This document shows, one piece after another, positions 42,716 to 51,408 of a stretch of 64,000 bases of DNA; position 1 is the stretch's first letter, and each line of letters starts with the position of its first letter. The DNA comes from JACKAL01 sp964400355. Its GTDB lineage: Bacteria > Bdellovibrionota > Bdellovibrionia > Bdellovibrionales > JAGQZY01. The stretch spans positions 248,001 through 312,000 of the forward strand of contig CAYNTO010000001.1 of assembly GCA_964400355.1 (NCBI GenBank), written 5' to 3'. Under the pieces are notes generated by a model that was not told the origin of the DNA, did no database searches, and saw nothing but the letters and a program-made list of their open reading frames with translations. Made by a program: the position numbers and the translations under genes.

Positions 42716-43726
42716 ATGAGCAGCAAGAACTCCAGACGCAACAAGTCGTACACCATTGTTCTCTTTTCCAACGGTACGGAAAAACCTAAGAGCATATCGG
42801 TATCCAGTCGCACCCTGTTTTCACTGGGATGTGTGGCTATGGCCTCCTTTTTAATCAGTTTTACGGCCACCGTAGATTACGTACAGCTCCTCCTCGAAAA
42901 GAATCATGCGCACTGGTTGCGAGTCGAAAACGAATATCTCAAGGCGCAGTTCAAAGAGATCGAAGGCAAGCTCTCCACCTTGGAGTCGGGCCTTGAGCGC
43001 GTCGATAACTTTTCTAAAAAATTACGTTTAATTACAAACACCGGCGCCTCTCAAGATCGCATTTTGGAACTTCAGGTGCCAACACGCAATGAGGCGCCAC
43101 CTCCGCCAACGAGCGCGTCCTCCGAAGTGTTGCGTTGGCCATCGAACATCGGTCCTATCGATGCATCGTTCAATAAGCAGGATTACAATTCCAGCGAAGT
43201 GGGTGGCCAGGCGATCAAAAGTGAATACAGCTCTATTGCTGTGCGCTTAGAGCGTGTGTCCAGTGGGACCGAAGCGGCGGAAACCCAAGTTCTTCAGCTT
43301 TGGAAAGATCTTTCTGACAAAAACGAAATTCTTCTGACAACTCCGAGCATTCGTCCCACAGCGGGATGGGTGTCGTCGAATTTTGGTTCGCGCGCTTCAC
43401 CATTTACAGGCGATTTATCGCAACATAAAGGTTTGGATATCGCAGCCGACATGGGCACACCTATACGCGCACCAGCGGCGGGTATTGTGACCGCAGCATC
43501 GATGGATGCGGGTTACGGCAAAGTTGTAACGATCGATCACGGCCACGGTATTGTGACTCGTTATGGTCACTGCTCACAGATGTATGTTAAGGCCGGGCAA
43601 AAAGTACGTCGCGGCGATGTGATTGGTGCGGTTGGAAATACAGGCCGCTCTACTGGGCCTCACTTGCACTACGAAGTGCGTCTACAAGGTGTTCCAGTAA
43701 ATCCAGAACGCTATATTCTCGAATAA
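42716..43726 (+). CDS. M23 family peptidase (LytM-like)
   Basis: A 336-residue membrane-anchored protein: short cytoplasmic start, one membrane segment (TLFSLGCVAMASFLISFTAT), a coiled coil (NEYLKAQFKEIEGKLSTLES), a variable linker, then an M23 domain with SSNFGSRASPF, HKGLDIAADMGTPI and GPHLHYEVRLQG. The H-x-x-x-D and H-x-H zinc ligands are intact, so it may cleave peptide cross-links of peptidoglycan, or serve as scaffold like EnvC relatives. Confidence 0.9.
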   Translation: MSSKNSRRNKSYTIVLFSNGTEKPKSISVSSRTLFSLGCVAMASFLISFTATVDYVQLLLEKNHAHWLRVENEYLKAQFKEIEGKLSTLESGLERVDNFSKKLRLITNTGASQDRILELQVPTRNEAPPPPTSASSEVLRWPSNIGPIDASFNKQDYNSSEVGGQAIKSEYSSIAVRLERVSSGTEAAETQVLQLWKDLSDKNEILLTTPSIRPTAGWVSSNFGSRASPFTGDLSQHKGLDIAADMGTPIRAPAAGIVTAASMDAGYGKVVTIDHGHGIVTRYGHCSQMYVKAGQKVRRGDVIGAVGNTGRSTGPHLHYEVRLQGVPVNPERYILE

Positions 43727-43793
43727 ACACCTCGGTTCAGTTTTATTTTTTTGGACATGCCTGCGCAAAGAATTCTTTTTCTCTGAATTAGAG

Positions 43794-44822
43794 CTAGAGG
43801 CTAGCCATTAAAGCTTCGCCGCCGCGATAGATCTCTTCGCCGTCATACACGTAGAGTAAGCCCCCAAGACTCACGTAATCTTTGTCCACAACCTCGCGGT
43901 CGTACCATCCGGGAATAAAGCGTCCATCCTCGAGGGAATCAAACATGGATTGCAATACAGCTGGTTCGACCGCCGGGCAACCGTGGCTGCGCCCACCGTT
44001 CTTTACGTAGTCTGCGGCATGCACGACAATATTGCGATTGTAAGTTTGGCTATTGGTGCTGCTCAAACCTAGAAGGCGTAAACTTTTTCCATTGGCGCCG
44101 TTGTAGCGCGTGTATCCTGCGTAAAATCCCTGAGCGCTTTTGTGAGAGCTGACGTCGTTACTAAAAGATGTGGCATAATCGGCCACACGGCCACTTTTTG
44201 CGCCATGAGAGACACGAACAAACTGAGCTACGGTGTCTTTATCTCGATTGAGATCCACGACGATCATGCGCTGATTGTTGGAACGAATATTGGTGTAATC
44301 GGCGATGGCAATAGCATCCTCGCGCAACTGATGGCGAACATCCCAACAGACAAGGGCATCAACAGATCCGTTCTTGTGAGTGCGGATCACACTCTTTTTA
44401 ATATCGAGGGCTTCGTACCTTTTTGGGGAAAAAGATTCTGTTGTACAAACCTCAGTGGACATGATCTTACCACGATTGTCTTGAAAATAGCGAAAGGCAT
44501 TGTGAATTGCTACGGGAGAAATTTTTGCGGTGTCGAGAACGTCCTGATAGATATTCGCGAGGAGATCATCGCTCGGGCGCCATTTTTGTGGATCGTTGGA
44601 ATCGGCCTTTTTATTTTTGAGAGGAGTATGCACCCAAGTTTTCTTTTCTGAGTTATCTAGGTACTCTAAGATCGACTTTTCCACGACAGCAGCTGCTTTG
44701 GCACCGTTTTTAGTGCCTAAGTATTTATTGTTTTTGTAAGTGCCATTGGACTGCATTTTGTTTCCGCACGAGATGGCAAAAACAAATAGAATTAAAAAGT
44801 ATGAAGGGTTTACTTTATTCAT
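43794..44822 (-). CDS. L,D-transpeptidase (YkuD_2) lipoprotein
   Basis: A 342-residue lipoprotein (lipobox FAISC). The catalytic region reads VHAADYVKNGGRSHGCPAVEPA, with the HGC active site cysteine as in the YkuD_2 murein L,D-transpeptidase family. It should form 3-3 cross-links or anchor proteins to peptidoglycan. It lies 12 nt downstream of the secreted protein at 44835 in the same operon. Confidence 0.85.
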   Translation of the reverse strand: MNKVNPSYFLILFVFAISCGNKMQSNGTYKNNKYLGTKNGAKAAAVVEKSILEYLDNSEKKTWVHTPLKNKKADSNDPQKWRPSDDLLANIYQDVLDTAKISPVAIHNAFRYFQDNRGKIMSTEVCTTESFSPKRYEALDIKKSVIRTHKNGSVDALVCWDVRHQLREDAIAIADYTNIRSNNQRMIVVDLNRDKDTVAQFVRVSHGAKSGRVADYATSFSNDVSSHKSAQGFYAGYTRYNGANGKSLRLLGLSSTNSQTYNRNIVVHAADYVKNGGRSHGCPAVEPAVLQSMFDSLEDGRFIPGWYDREVVDKDYVSLGGLLYVYDGEEIYRGGEALMASL

Positions 44823-44834
44823 GCTTTTTCCTTT

Positions 44835-46574
44835 CTACTTATCTGTTACTTCAGAGGCGAGTTGAATGTTTTTGTCGCAAGCCCCACCGAATGACGGAAA
44901 GCTATTATTTATTTTGAGAGTGTCGGAGATACATTGAATTTGAATCGGTCGCCCATTGCCGAGAGCGATCCCTTTGGGAATATTCACGTTGTTTTTTGGA
45001 TTGGTGAAACCCAAATCCGTAAGACCGGAAATAATTTGCGCTAACAGATCTTTTTTGTACCAGGTGATCGGCACTTCAGTGCCCTTGGCACTGAGCTCTA
45101 TGATGTTGCTGTTGTTGGAATAACATTGGGGTTGAACACCTTCTGGTAGACAGCTGCGGTGGAAAGGGTCCGGTGTCTCTTCTTTATACTTGTGGCCACC
45201 GATAATCGCGGCATCACCACCGAAAAATTCATCGGAATCTATCTGTTCCCATTTTTTATTGTTGTATACGAACATATCAAAATCGTATTCATTGTCGGAG
45301 CGGATATCGATAGGATAGGCAGCTGAGTGTTTTGAAGGTCGACGAATGATTCGGATGTCTTTTACGTTTTGCCCCGCGAGTGAGCCATTCACTACCGGAT
45401 GGACATCGATTTCGAAAAGTTTTGTAGTTTTATTCAGTTTGATCACCCGAATGTAACCATTGGTAATTGTCGGTGAGCCGTTGCGGTTTACGTTACACTT
45501 GTTCATTCCCCCCGGGTGAAAGTAATGTGTGAATTCACTGAGCTTGGGAGCACCTGAGCCAAGAACCTGGAAGCGAGACTCCAGTTTTGGAGCAACGATG
45601 GCGCCGTCTTTTTGGAGACCGAGAGTTCCGCGGATTTGTTGAACGATACCTTTATAAATGTTGCGTGTTTTCTCTTTGGAGTACTTAGGATTTAAGTAGC
45701 AAGCGAGCAAATCACGGTTCGCCGACACCTTTGAGCTCATCCAAACATTGTACTGAGCATCGGTGGCCACTCCGACAAGATCCCCATAAAATGCGGCGCC
45801 AAAGGCTTTGCGTGTTTTTTCCTTTGTATAAAAGGCGCGATTAGTAATGGAGAGCGCGATGATATCCCATTGACACGCGGTAGAGCCCGCATGCATCCCT
45901 TTAAGCGCTTCTTCCCGCTGAGTTTCGTAGAGAATCGTACGACCAACCAGATCAAGGACGCTAGCGCCCTTTGCAAGTTTTTTACCTTGGTCAGTGAGCA
46001 TGCGCGTGTTTTGATACTTTTCCCACACGGCTTTAAGGGTATCTTCCGTTGTGATGGTGGTTTCATTGCAGGATGTAGAGTGAAATTCCTGGAGCACATC
46101 ATCTATCGACATTTGTGCCTCAAGCTTTTTTCTTTTTTCGATTTCTTCTTGTTTGGCGAGATCTAGTTGTATCTGGCCGATGATCAATTCGCCCTGACGT
46201 ATAGTTTCCAAATCGATAGGATTAGGAGCGTCGGAGATTTCGCGGGCGAGATAAATAATTTGTATGCGACCGCGGATGATTTTTTCCTGAGTGGTTTTTG
46301 GAACACTCTCAAAAGATATATACTGATCGACTGTTTCCATTTCGTCGGTGCTCAGTTGTGTTCGTATGAGGGAATCGCCGGGGAGTGAGCCGATCATCAT
46401 GGGGCGCGTGACATCGTATATAGGAGCGTGTTTGTCGGCTTTCGTGTAAAAGTAGTAATATCCTTCGTGGTTAACTGGTCTTGGAGTAGGAACTATTGTT
46501 GATTGCGCGTACAGTACTACGCTTTGCAATCCTATGGCGGTGGTGCACACTAAAAACAAAAAGTGACGAATCAC
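44835..46574 (-). CDS. Secreted hypothetical protein upstream of L,D-transpeptidase
   Basis: A 579-residue secreted protein (signal peptide in HFLFLVCTTAIGLQSVVLYA). The central part, VLDLVGRTILYETQREEALKG and ALSITNRAFYTKEKTRKAFG, has faint likeness to SleB/CwlJ-type cell-wall hydrolases but no convincing active site. The C-terminal half is strand-rich with IRIIRRPSKHSAAYPI and several cysteines. Co-transcription with an L,D-transpeptidase points to a cell-wall role. Family not recognised. Confidence 0.55.
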   Translation of the reverse strand: MIRHFLFLVCTTAIGLQSVVLYAQSTIVPTPRPVNHEGYYYFYTKADKHAPIYDVTRPMMIGSLPGDSLIRTQLSTDEMETVDQYISFESVPKTTQEKIIRGRIQIIYLAREISDAPNPIDLETIRQGELIIGQIQLDLAKQEEIEKRKKLEAQMSIDDVLQEFHSTSCNETTITTEDTLKAVWEKYQNTRMLTDQGKKLAKGASVLDLVGRTILYETQREEALKGMHAGSTACQWDIIALSITNRAFYTKEKTRKAFGAAFYGDLVGVATDAQYNVWMSSKVSANRDLLACYLNPKYSKEKTRNIYKGIVQQIRGTLGLQKDGAIVAPKLESRFQVLGSGAPKLSEFTHYFHPGGMNKCNVNRNGSPTITNGYIRVIKLNKTTKLFEIDVHPVVNGSLAGQNVKDIRIIRRPSKHSAAYPIDIRSDNEYDFDMFVYNNKKWEQIDSDEFFGGDAAIIGGHKYKEETPDPFHRSCLPEGVQPQCYSNNSNIIELSAKGTEVPITWYKKDLLAQIISGLTDLGFTNPKNNVNIPKGIALGNGRPIQIQCISDTLKINNSFPSFGGACDKNIQLASEVTDK

Positions 46575-46926
46575 GTAAATCCTTTCGTTGTCGGGAGAGT
46601 GTGAACATTAATAACCGCAGCCAGTTCGTCCCAATAATCCATAGAGCACTATGGGTGCCACGCTGAAACCGTGGAATCATTGAGTTTTGGTTTTGCGACC
46701 GAGCATTTACTTCAAAGCGGTAACGAAAATGAGCGGCAAACGGGGCCTTGGATTCGCGGCGTTTTTTGTTACTGTAATTTGTAAAATAGTCGCGGTAGAG
46801 AACCATCAAAGGTCGGCATGGGTTGGACCTAAATCCCTAGAATTAGTCCAGTTTTAGGCGTTTTGATGCGGTGGTGCTTTGGGGGCTCGGCAAAGTCGCT
46901 CATACTATGGGTTTTGGGGGAGTACT
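46575..46926. other. Intergenic region, 352 bp
   Basis: Separates the divergent transpeptidase operon and the trypsin-like gene. No convincing coding sequence is seen. Near its right end TTGGGG (46879-46884) and CATACT (46901-46906) with a 16 bp spacer may be the promoter of the protease; GGGGGAG ahead of ATG 46927 is its ribosome site. Otherwise nothing notable. Confidence 0.5.
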
Positions 46927-47883
46927 ATGACTAAATACTATTTTCTTATCGGCTTGATTGTACTGTCGTTGGCCGCGCAGTCATCCAACACCGATACGCA
47001 ACCGACGATTATAAATGGCACTGTAACGCTCGCTGATTCTGCCGCCCATGAGCAAATGCTGATGAGTTCTGTGCGTATTGGTAAAGTTCCAGTGGTTGAC
47101 GGGCAGCCCGATCTCGCACGCTTTAACGCTGGCTGTTCCGGAACAATTACTGGAAAAAGCCAGGTGGCCACAGCCGCACATTGTTTTAGCGGACCAGACA
47201 CCAACTGGATTTATTATGTGGAAGTGCGCACAAGTATCAATCCCGATAAACGCAAACTCATTCGCGCCAGTTCTCTGAATACCGCAAAAGACGTTAAAGA
47301 TATTATGAACGAAACGTCCAAAGATCCAAAAAAACGCGGACTTGATTTAGCAACACTCACACTCGATGGCGAGGTCGACGATAAGAATGTTACTCCTTTG
47401 TGCGGACCAGCTAATGTTAAGACAGATAGCGAGTATGTGGTTGCAGGTTTTGGTGCGACTGCCAATGAAAAAAAATCCCAAAATCTTCTTCACGCCTCCG
47501 TAAAAATGCAACAGGTGAACGAGGGTACATTTTTTAGTAAGCCAAATCGAGATCAGGACATAGCAGCGGCAGCTTGCTATGGAGACAGTGGTGGTGGCTT
47601 GTTTATTCAGGACAAAGATAAGAAAAAGACGTGTCTGGCGGGAACTGTTTCTGGAAACGACCAGCCACCAGCGAGTGGAACACCCGCAGAACTTTGTATG
47701 CGACCCAATCTTCGCCAAGTATTTGCACGAGCCACCAAGGAAAGCATGAAAGGGCTAAAGACGGAGAAGATTTTTGATCCGAATCCAAAGTCTCCGCCGA
47801 CCCAAGGCAGTCCTGGTTCGCAAGGAACTCTCCCCCCTGGGGATATCGGTGACGATAAAGAATCTGGCACCCTTATAAAGTAG
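46927..47883 (+). CDS. Secreted trypsin-like serine protease (S1)
   Basis: A 318-residue secreted protease (signal peptide YYFLIGLIVLSLAAQ). The catalytic His lies in QVATAAHCF, an aspartate in RGLDLATLTL and the Ser in ACYGDSGGGLF, giving a full S1 triad. The ATG at 46927 has GGGGGAG five bases upstream. A Gly/Pro/Ser-rich C-terminal tail (PTQGSPGSQGTLPP) follows the domain. Likely exported to the periplasm or beyond; secreted proteases of this kind are common in predatory bacteria. Confidence 0.9.
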   Translation: MTKYYFLIGLIVLSLAAQSSNTDTQPTIINGTVTLADSAAHEQMLMSSVRIGKVPVVDGQPDLARFNAGCSGTITGKSQVATAAHCFSGPDTNWIYYVEVRTSINPDKRKLIRASSLNTAKDVKDIMNETSKDPKKRGLDLATLTLDGEVDDKNVTPLCGPANVKTDSEYVVAGFGATANEKKSQNLLHASVKMQQVNEGTFFSKPNRDQDIAAAACYGDSGGGLFIQDKDKKKTCLAGTVSGNDQPPASGTPAELCMRPNLRQVFARATKESMKGLKTEKIFDPNPKSPPTQGSPGSQGTLPPGDIGDDKESGTLIK

Positions 47884-47898
47884 AAACATTGGAGCCAT

Positions 47899-48534
47899 AT
47901 GATTTCTCATTTTTTGGGACACAACAAAATTCAGGTAAAACAATCGTTCGAACTGTTCGAAGTTTTTAACTTTGAAACGCGCAATAAATACAGGATTTCC
48001 GACGAGCATGGCCAGCCTCTCGCTTTTGCGGCCGAACAGAATAAGGGTTTTTGGGGCTTTATCGGACGGCAATTTCTTGGCCATTGGCGATCGTTCGATA
48101 TTTTATTTTACGACAACAACCGCCAGTTGGTTGTACAGGGCCATCATCCATTTCGGTGGTTCTTTCAGCGCCTCGAAGTCCGTGCACCCGACGGTCGCCC
48201 CTTGGGTGCGGTGCAATTGCGTTGGTCAATTTTTACCAAATCATTTGATGTGTACGATAGTCAGGATCGACTATTGTTCGAAGTGCGCTCGCCATTGTGG
48301 AAATTATGGACGTTTCCATTTGTACGGGGAGGACGCGAGCATGCGCGAATCCTCAAGAAGTGGTCGGGCATAGGCTACGAAATGTTCACAGATCGCGATA
48401 ATTTTTTGGTGGAGTTTCCCGAGCAGGAACTCACGGGGGACGAGCGGGCCTTAGTGGTCGCGGCCGCTGTGTATGTGGATATTATGTATTTCGAAAACAA
48501 GCAGGGTGGCGGACTATGGCATTTGTTCGATTAG
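47899..48534 (+). CDS. Phospholipid scramblase/LURP-one-related protein
   Basis: A 211-residue protein with the twelve-strand barrel pattern of the scramblase-related family: FNFETRNKYRISDEHGQPLAF, DILFYDNNRQLVV, FEVRSPLWKLW and at the end AAAVYVDIMYFE, a hydrophobic helix typical of the core. No signal peptide. Bacterial members are uncharacterised; lipid binding is a guess. It is 15 bp downstream of the protease and may be co-transcribed. Confidence 0.7.
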   Translation: MISHFLGHNKIQVKQSFELFEVFNFETRNKYRISDEHGQPLAFAAEQNKGFWGFIGRQFLGHWRSFDILFYDNNRQLVVQGHHPFRWFFQRLEVRAPDGRPLGAVQLRWSIFTKSFDVYDSQDRLLFEVRSPLWKLWTFPFVRGGREHARILKKWSGIGYEMFTDRDNFLVEFPEQELTGDERALVVAAAVYVDIMYFENKQGGGLWHLFD

Positions 48535-48582
48535 AGCGCTATCCAGTATCGTTAAAATAGGGTTCCGCAAAATGCAAAACAC

Positions 48583-48619
48583 AAAAAAATGGACATCTTT
48601 ATAAGACGTCCATTTTTTT
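48583..48619. terminator. Bidirectional intrinsic terminator
   Basis: AAAAAAATGGAC pairs with GTCCATTTTTTT around an inner TCTT/AAGA stem with one mismatched pair. A- and T-tracts flank it, so it works on both strands between the converging genes at 47899 and 48662. Confidence 0.88.
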
Positions 48620-48661
48620 CATCAGTCGGTTCAGCTGATAAGCTAAAACGCGACGATGATT

Positions 48662-48964
48662 TTAGTTTCTGCGAGAAAGAATGGCTGTGAAAGCCGCGCC
48701 AATGAGGAAACCAATTCCCACGCCACCGAGAACAGCTTTACCTGGGTTCTTTTTAACGTAATCGATGGAATCGTCATATTTCGCCTGGCCGTATTCTCTG
48801 AGGCCGCTCGTAGCATCGGTGATTGATGCCGTCATGTCTTTGATAGTGTCTTGTACGTAAGCTTGAATGCCTTCTGGAGTCATCTCCATGTTGGCGGCCG
48901 CTGCTGTTTTGTTGCCGTTCATTTTAGTTTTATTGCTTTGTGATTGGCTTTGATTTTGATCCAT
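48662..48964 (-). CDS. DUF883/YqjD-like membrane-tethered protein
   Basis: A 100-residue protein with a Gln/Asn/Ser/Lys-rich start, a helical middle (AYVQDTIKDMTASITDATSGL) and a C-terminal membrane segment (KAVLGGVGIGFLIGAAFTAIL) ending in RRN. The YDDSIDYVKKNPGKAVLGG stretch is typical of ElaB/YqjD-type proteins, which tether ribosomes or envelope components at the inner membrane. A good ribosome site precedes ATG 48964. Confidence 0.78.
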   Translation of the reverse strand: MDQNQSQSQSNKTKMNGNKTAAAANMEMTPEGIQAYVQDTIKDMTASITDATSGLREYGQAKYDDSIDYVKKNPGKAVLGGVGIGFLIGAAFTAILSRRN

Positions 48965-49076
48965 CTGTATCTCCTTGGGTTTATAAGTTCATAGAATCTT
49001 GACCCTAGAGTATCGCAAGCTCTGGACCCGATCTTCTACAGAGGTTCCAGACTATGTGTAGAAATGAACATCAAAT

Positions 49077-49110
49077 AAAAAAACCCAAGCTGTTGGGCTT
49101 GGGTTTTTTT
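49077..49110. terminator. Intrinsic terminator of rplM-rpsI
   Basis: CCCAAGC (49084-49090) pairs with GCTTGGG (49097-49103) with flanking A- and T-runs. On the minus strand the stem is followed by at least seven U residues, ending the rplM-rpsI transcript. Confidence 0.9.
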
Positions 49111-49150
49111 AAAATTCAATATAGGCCACCATGAAGTGACAGATAAGGAA

Positions 49151-49549
49151 TTATCGTTTTGAGAACTGAGTGGACTTTCTCGCACCGTGTTTACCGTATT
49201 TCTTACGTTCCACCATACGGGAGTCGCGAGTGAGGTAGCCGGCTTTTTTGAGAACGTCTTTAACCGTCTCATCAAAAGTGACCAGTGCGCGTGAAAGTGC
49301 ATGGCGAATAGCGCCAGATTGTCCGGTTTCACCACCACCAGCAACGGTAATGTTGAGGTCGACTTTGCCATTGATTCCAGTAGCCATGAGCGGTTGCATG
49401 ATCGCGGCGCGCGATGCCGCCATTTTCAAATACTCTTCCGGTTTTTTACCGTTAATAGTGATGACTCCAGCGCCGTTCTTTAAGAACACACGTGCTGTGC
49501 TGGTTTTACGTCTTCCCGTTGCGTAGTAAACTTTCTTTTCTGCAGCCAT
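49151..49549 (-). CDS. rpsI: 30S ribosomal protein S9
   Basis: A 132-residue small-subunit protein with the typical start YATGRRKTSTARVFLKNG, GGGETGQSGAIRHALSRAL in the middle and the conserved basic C-terminus ending FSKR, which reaches into the P site. Co-transcribed with rplM, 16 bp upstream, the standard pair. Confidence 0.97.
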   Translation of the reverse strand: MAAEKKVYYATGRRKTSTARVFLKNGAGVITINGKKPEEYLKMAASRAAIMQPLMATGINGKVDLNITVAGGGETGQSGAIRHALSRALVTFDETVKDVLKKAGYLTRDSRMVERKKYGKHGARKSTQFSKR

Positions 49550-49565
49550 TATCTTTCCTTACCTA

Positions 49566-49994
49566 TTATACGTTAAGTGCTTCTGGTTTTTGAACAGCGT
49601 GCGGGTGTTCAGCACCACCGTACACTTTTAATTTTTTAATGATTTGACGAGACAAACGCGTCTTTGGGAGCATGCCCTCAACCGCTTCCTGAAGAATGAA
49701 CTCAGGAGTCTTTTCGCGCATTTCTTTAGCTTTGAATTCTTTAAGAGAACCGAAGAAACGAGAGTGACGGTAGTAGGTCTTTTCGTCCCACTTATTGCCT
49801 GTCATTGTAACGTTTTTAGCGTTGATCACAACAACGAAATCGCCAGTGTCGGCGTGCGGAGTGAACGTAGGTTTATTTTTGCCGCGAATGATGTCGGCGA
49901 TTTGTGTGGCTAAGCGACCAAGGCTTTTGCCATCGGCATCGATCAAGTGCCATTTTTTCTCTACGCTCTCAGAGTTTGCGAACCAAGTTTTCAT
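49566..49994 (-). CDS. rplM: 50S ribosomal protein L13
   Basis: A 142-residue large-subunit protein with WHLIDADGKSLGRLATQIAD, GKNKPTFTPHADTGDFVVVI, KTYYRHSRFFG and GMLPKTRLSRQIIKKL, all typical. Leads the rplM-rpsI operon on the minus strand. Confidence 0.97.
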   Translation of the reverse strand: MKTWFANSESVEKKWHLIDADGKSLGRLATQIADIIRGKNKPTFTPHADTGDFVVVINAKNVTMTGNKWDEKTYYRHSRFFGSLKEFKAKEMREKTPEFILQEAVEGMLPKTRLSRQIIKKLKVYGGAEHPHAVQKPEALNV

Positions 49995-50098
49995 GAAACA
50001 ATCCTCTCATCTTGCGTTCCATTTGGAACGCCATTCTCTATATAAAAATCGTTGTAATGGACCGATTATTTACGACACATATGAACGAAGGAAAAGTG

Positions 50099-50884
50099 TT
50101 ATAATTTTCGGCACTTAATGTCAAGTTCTCGGGGGTATTTTACCCATCTTAAAAACAGTCCGTTGGCGGGTACGGGCTCACGCGCCACGCGGCGATCTTT
50201 TGCCTCGAAAATGAGCTGATAATTCTCGTCGGGATACTCCGTCGTTGATGCCCAGAGTTGAGAACCAACGATGTTCCTAACCATCTGTTTTAAGAAGCCA
50301 TTTCCAACCACGTGAAAGCTGTAATCTAAAGCCGAATCTTGCCGCCAATAGCACTTATAGATAAATCGCACAGTGTTTTCCACATCGGTACCGGTGGATT
50401 GAAAACTGGCAAAGTCATGGGCGCCCTGCGTATAAGACGCTAATTTCTCGAGAGTTTTAAGGTTGATACCCTCTTTCACGTAGTGGGAATAGTGACGTTT
50501 TAAAGGGTGCATGTAGTCCCCGGTGTGTATGCGGTAAATGTACTTTTTGCGAAGCACGGAGTGCTGAGCATGGAAGCCTTTGGGGGCGAGCAGTACCTGC
50601 TTGATCTTGATCGAATCGGGAGTCATCTGGTTCAACCGGTGCAAAATATTCATGCCCTGTGGGTTTTTTTCCACATCGAAGTGGGCCCATTGGGAAATGG
50701 CATGGGCACCGCGATCGGTGCGGCCCGAGGCCACAACCCGTACGGGCGTATTGAACATTCGTCCCAAATATTTTTCGAGCACCCCTTGGATAGTCGGTTC
50801 TGAGTGGGGCTGTACCTGCCATCCAAAGAACTCCGCCCCGTCATAGGCGAGGTTGATCAACACTCTGTATTTTTCTGTGCTCAT
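50099..50884 (-). CDS. truA: tRNA pseudouridine(38-40) synthase
   Basis: A 261-residue enzyme that converts uridines 38-40 of many tRNAs to pseudouridine. The catalytic Asp lies in ASGRTDRGAHA, and the C-terminal FLKQMVRNIVG and VPANGLFL motifs are present. Length is normal. Confidence 0.95.
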   Translation of the reverse strand: MSTEKYRVLINLAYDGAEFFGWQVQPHSEPTIQGVLEKYLGRMFNTPVRVVASGRTDRGAHAISQWAHFDVEKNPQGMNILHRLNQMTPDSIKIKQVLLAPKGFHAQHSVLRKKYIYRIHTGDYMHPLKRHYSHYVKEGINLKTLEKLASYTQGAHDFASFQSTGTDVENTVRFIYKCYWRQDSALDYSFHVVGNGFLKQMVRNIVGSQLWASTTEYPDENYQLIFEAKDRRVAREPVPANGLFLRWVKYPRELDIKCRKL

Positions 50885-50916
50885 GGGTGGGGAGTATCAT
50901 ACTCCATCAGTGCTAG

Positions 50917-51056
50917 GAATGACTTTTTCTTATCTGCGTGAATTTGAAATACATAACGGAAAGCGCGCATCGTCCATGCGCTCGCTGGGGCCTTCCTGGC
51001 CCCAGAGGCTTTCCTTTTATGTATTTCAAATTCACGCAGATAAGAAAAAGTCATTC
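50917..51056 (+). repeat. Long hairpin element 2 (type A)
   Basis: Perfect 40 bp inverted repeat, arms 50917-50956 and 51017-51056, around a 60 nt centre (50957-51016). The centre folds as stem GGAAAGC/GCTTTCC, hairpin GCGCAT, loop CGTCC, ATGCGC, and hairpin CTGGGGCC, loop TTCCT, GGCCCCAG, making a three-way junction. This copy defines the type A plus orientation. It lies between truA and the outer-membrane gene at 51409, in a pair with element 3. Confidence 0.9.
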
Positions 51057-51248
51057 TCGCCCACATTAAAGATACAACTGCAAAGTCGGCCACAAGAATC
51101 ACCTCGTACTGTCGATCAAAATTGAACCGTTGATAAAAACTGAACTGTTTATAAAAATTGAAATGCTGATCGAACTTTTATTGAGGAGAATGGCTGTTCC
51201 AAATGATCAATGAGGATTCAGTTTTTAGCTTTTTACTATTGTAACTGA

Positions 51249-51389
51249 GGACTGGCTTTTTTCTGTCTCACTTTTTTGGAATGTATAAAAGGAAAGCCTT
51301 TGGGGCCAGGAAGGCCCCAGCGAGCGCATGGACGATGCGCGCTTTCCTTTTATACATTCCAAAAAAGTGAGACGGAAAAAAGCCAGTCC
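51249..51389 (-). repeat. Long hairpin element 3 (type A)
   Basis: Arms 51249-51297 and 51341-51389 form a 49 bp inverted repeat with a single T.G pair; the innermost seven pairs belong to the shared centre. The centre is almost identical to that of element 2 but in opposite orientation, with one change (C to T near the outer pair of the CTGGGGCC hairpin). The outer arms differ from element 2 in most positions, although both carry a GRCTTTTT(T)CT motif. 192 bp separate the two elements. Confidence 0.9.
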
Positions 51390-51408
51390 GCTCCCAATGA
51401 GCAAACCG

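Noticed and set aside
46471..46809. Minus-strand ORF upstream of the 579-residue protein
   Set aside because: It overlaps the signal peptide of the real gene in another frame and has no start signal or family likeness.
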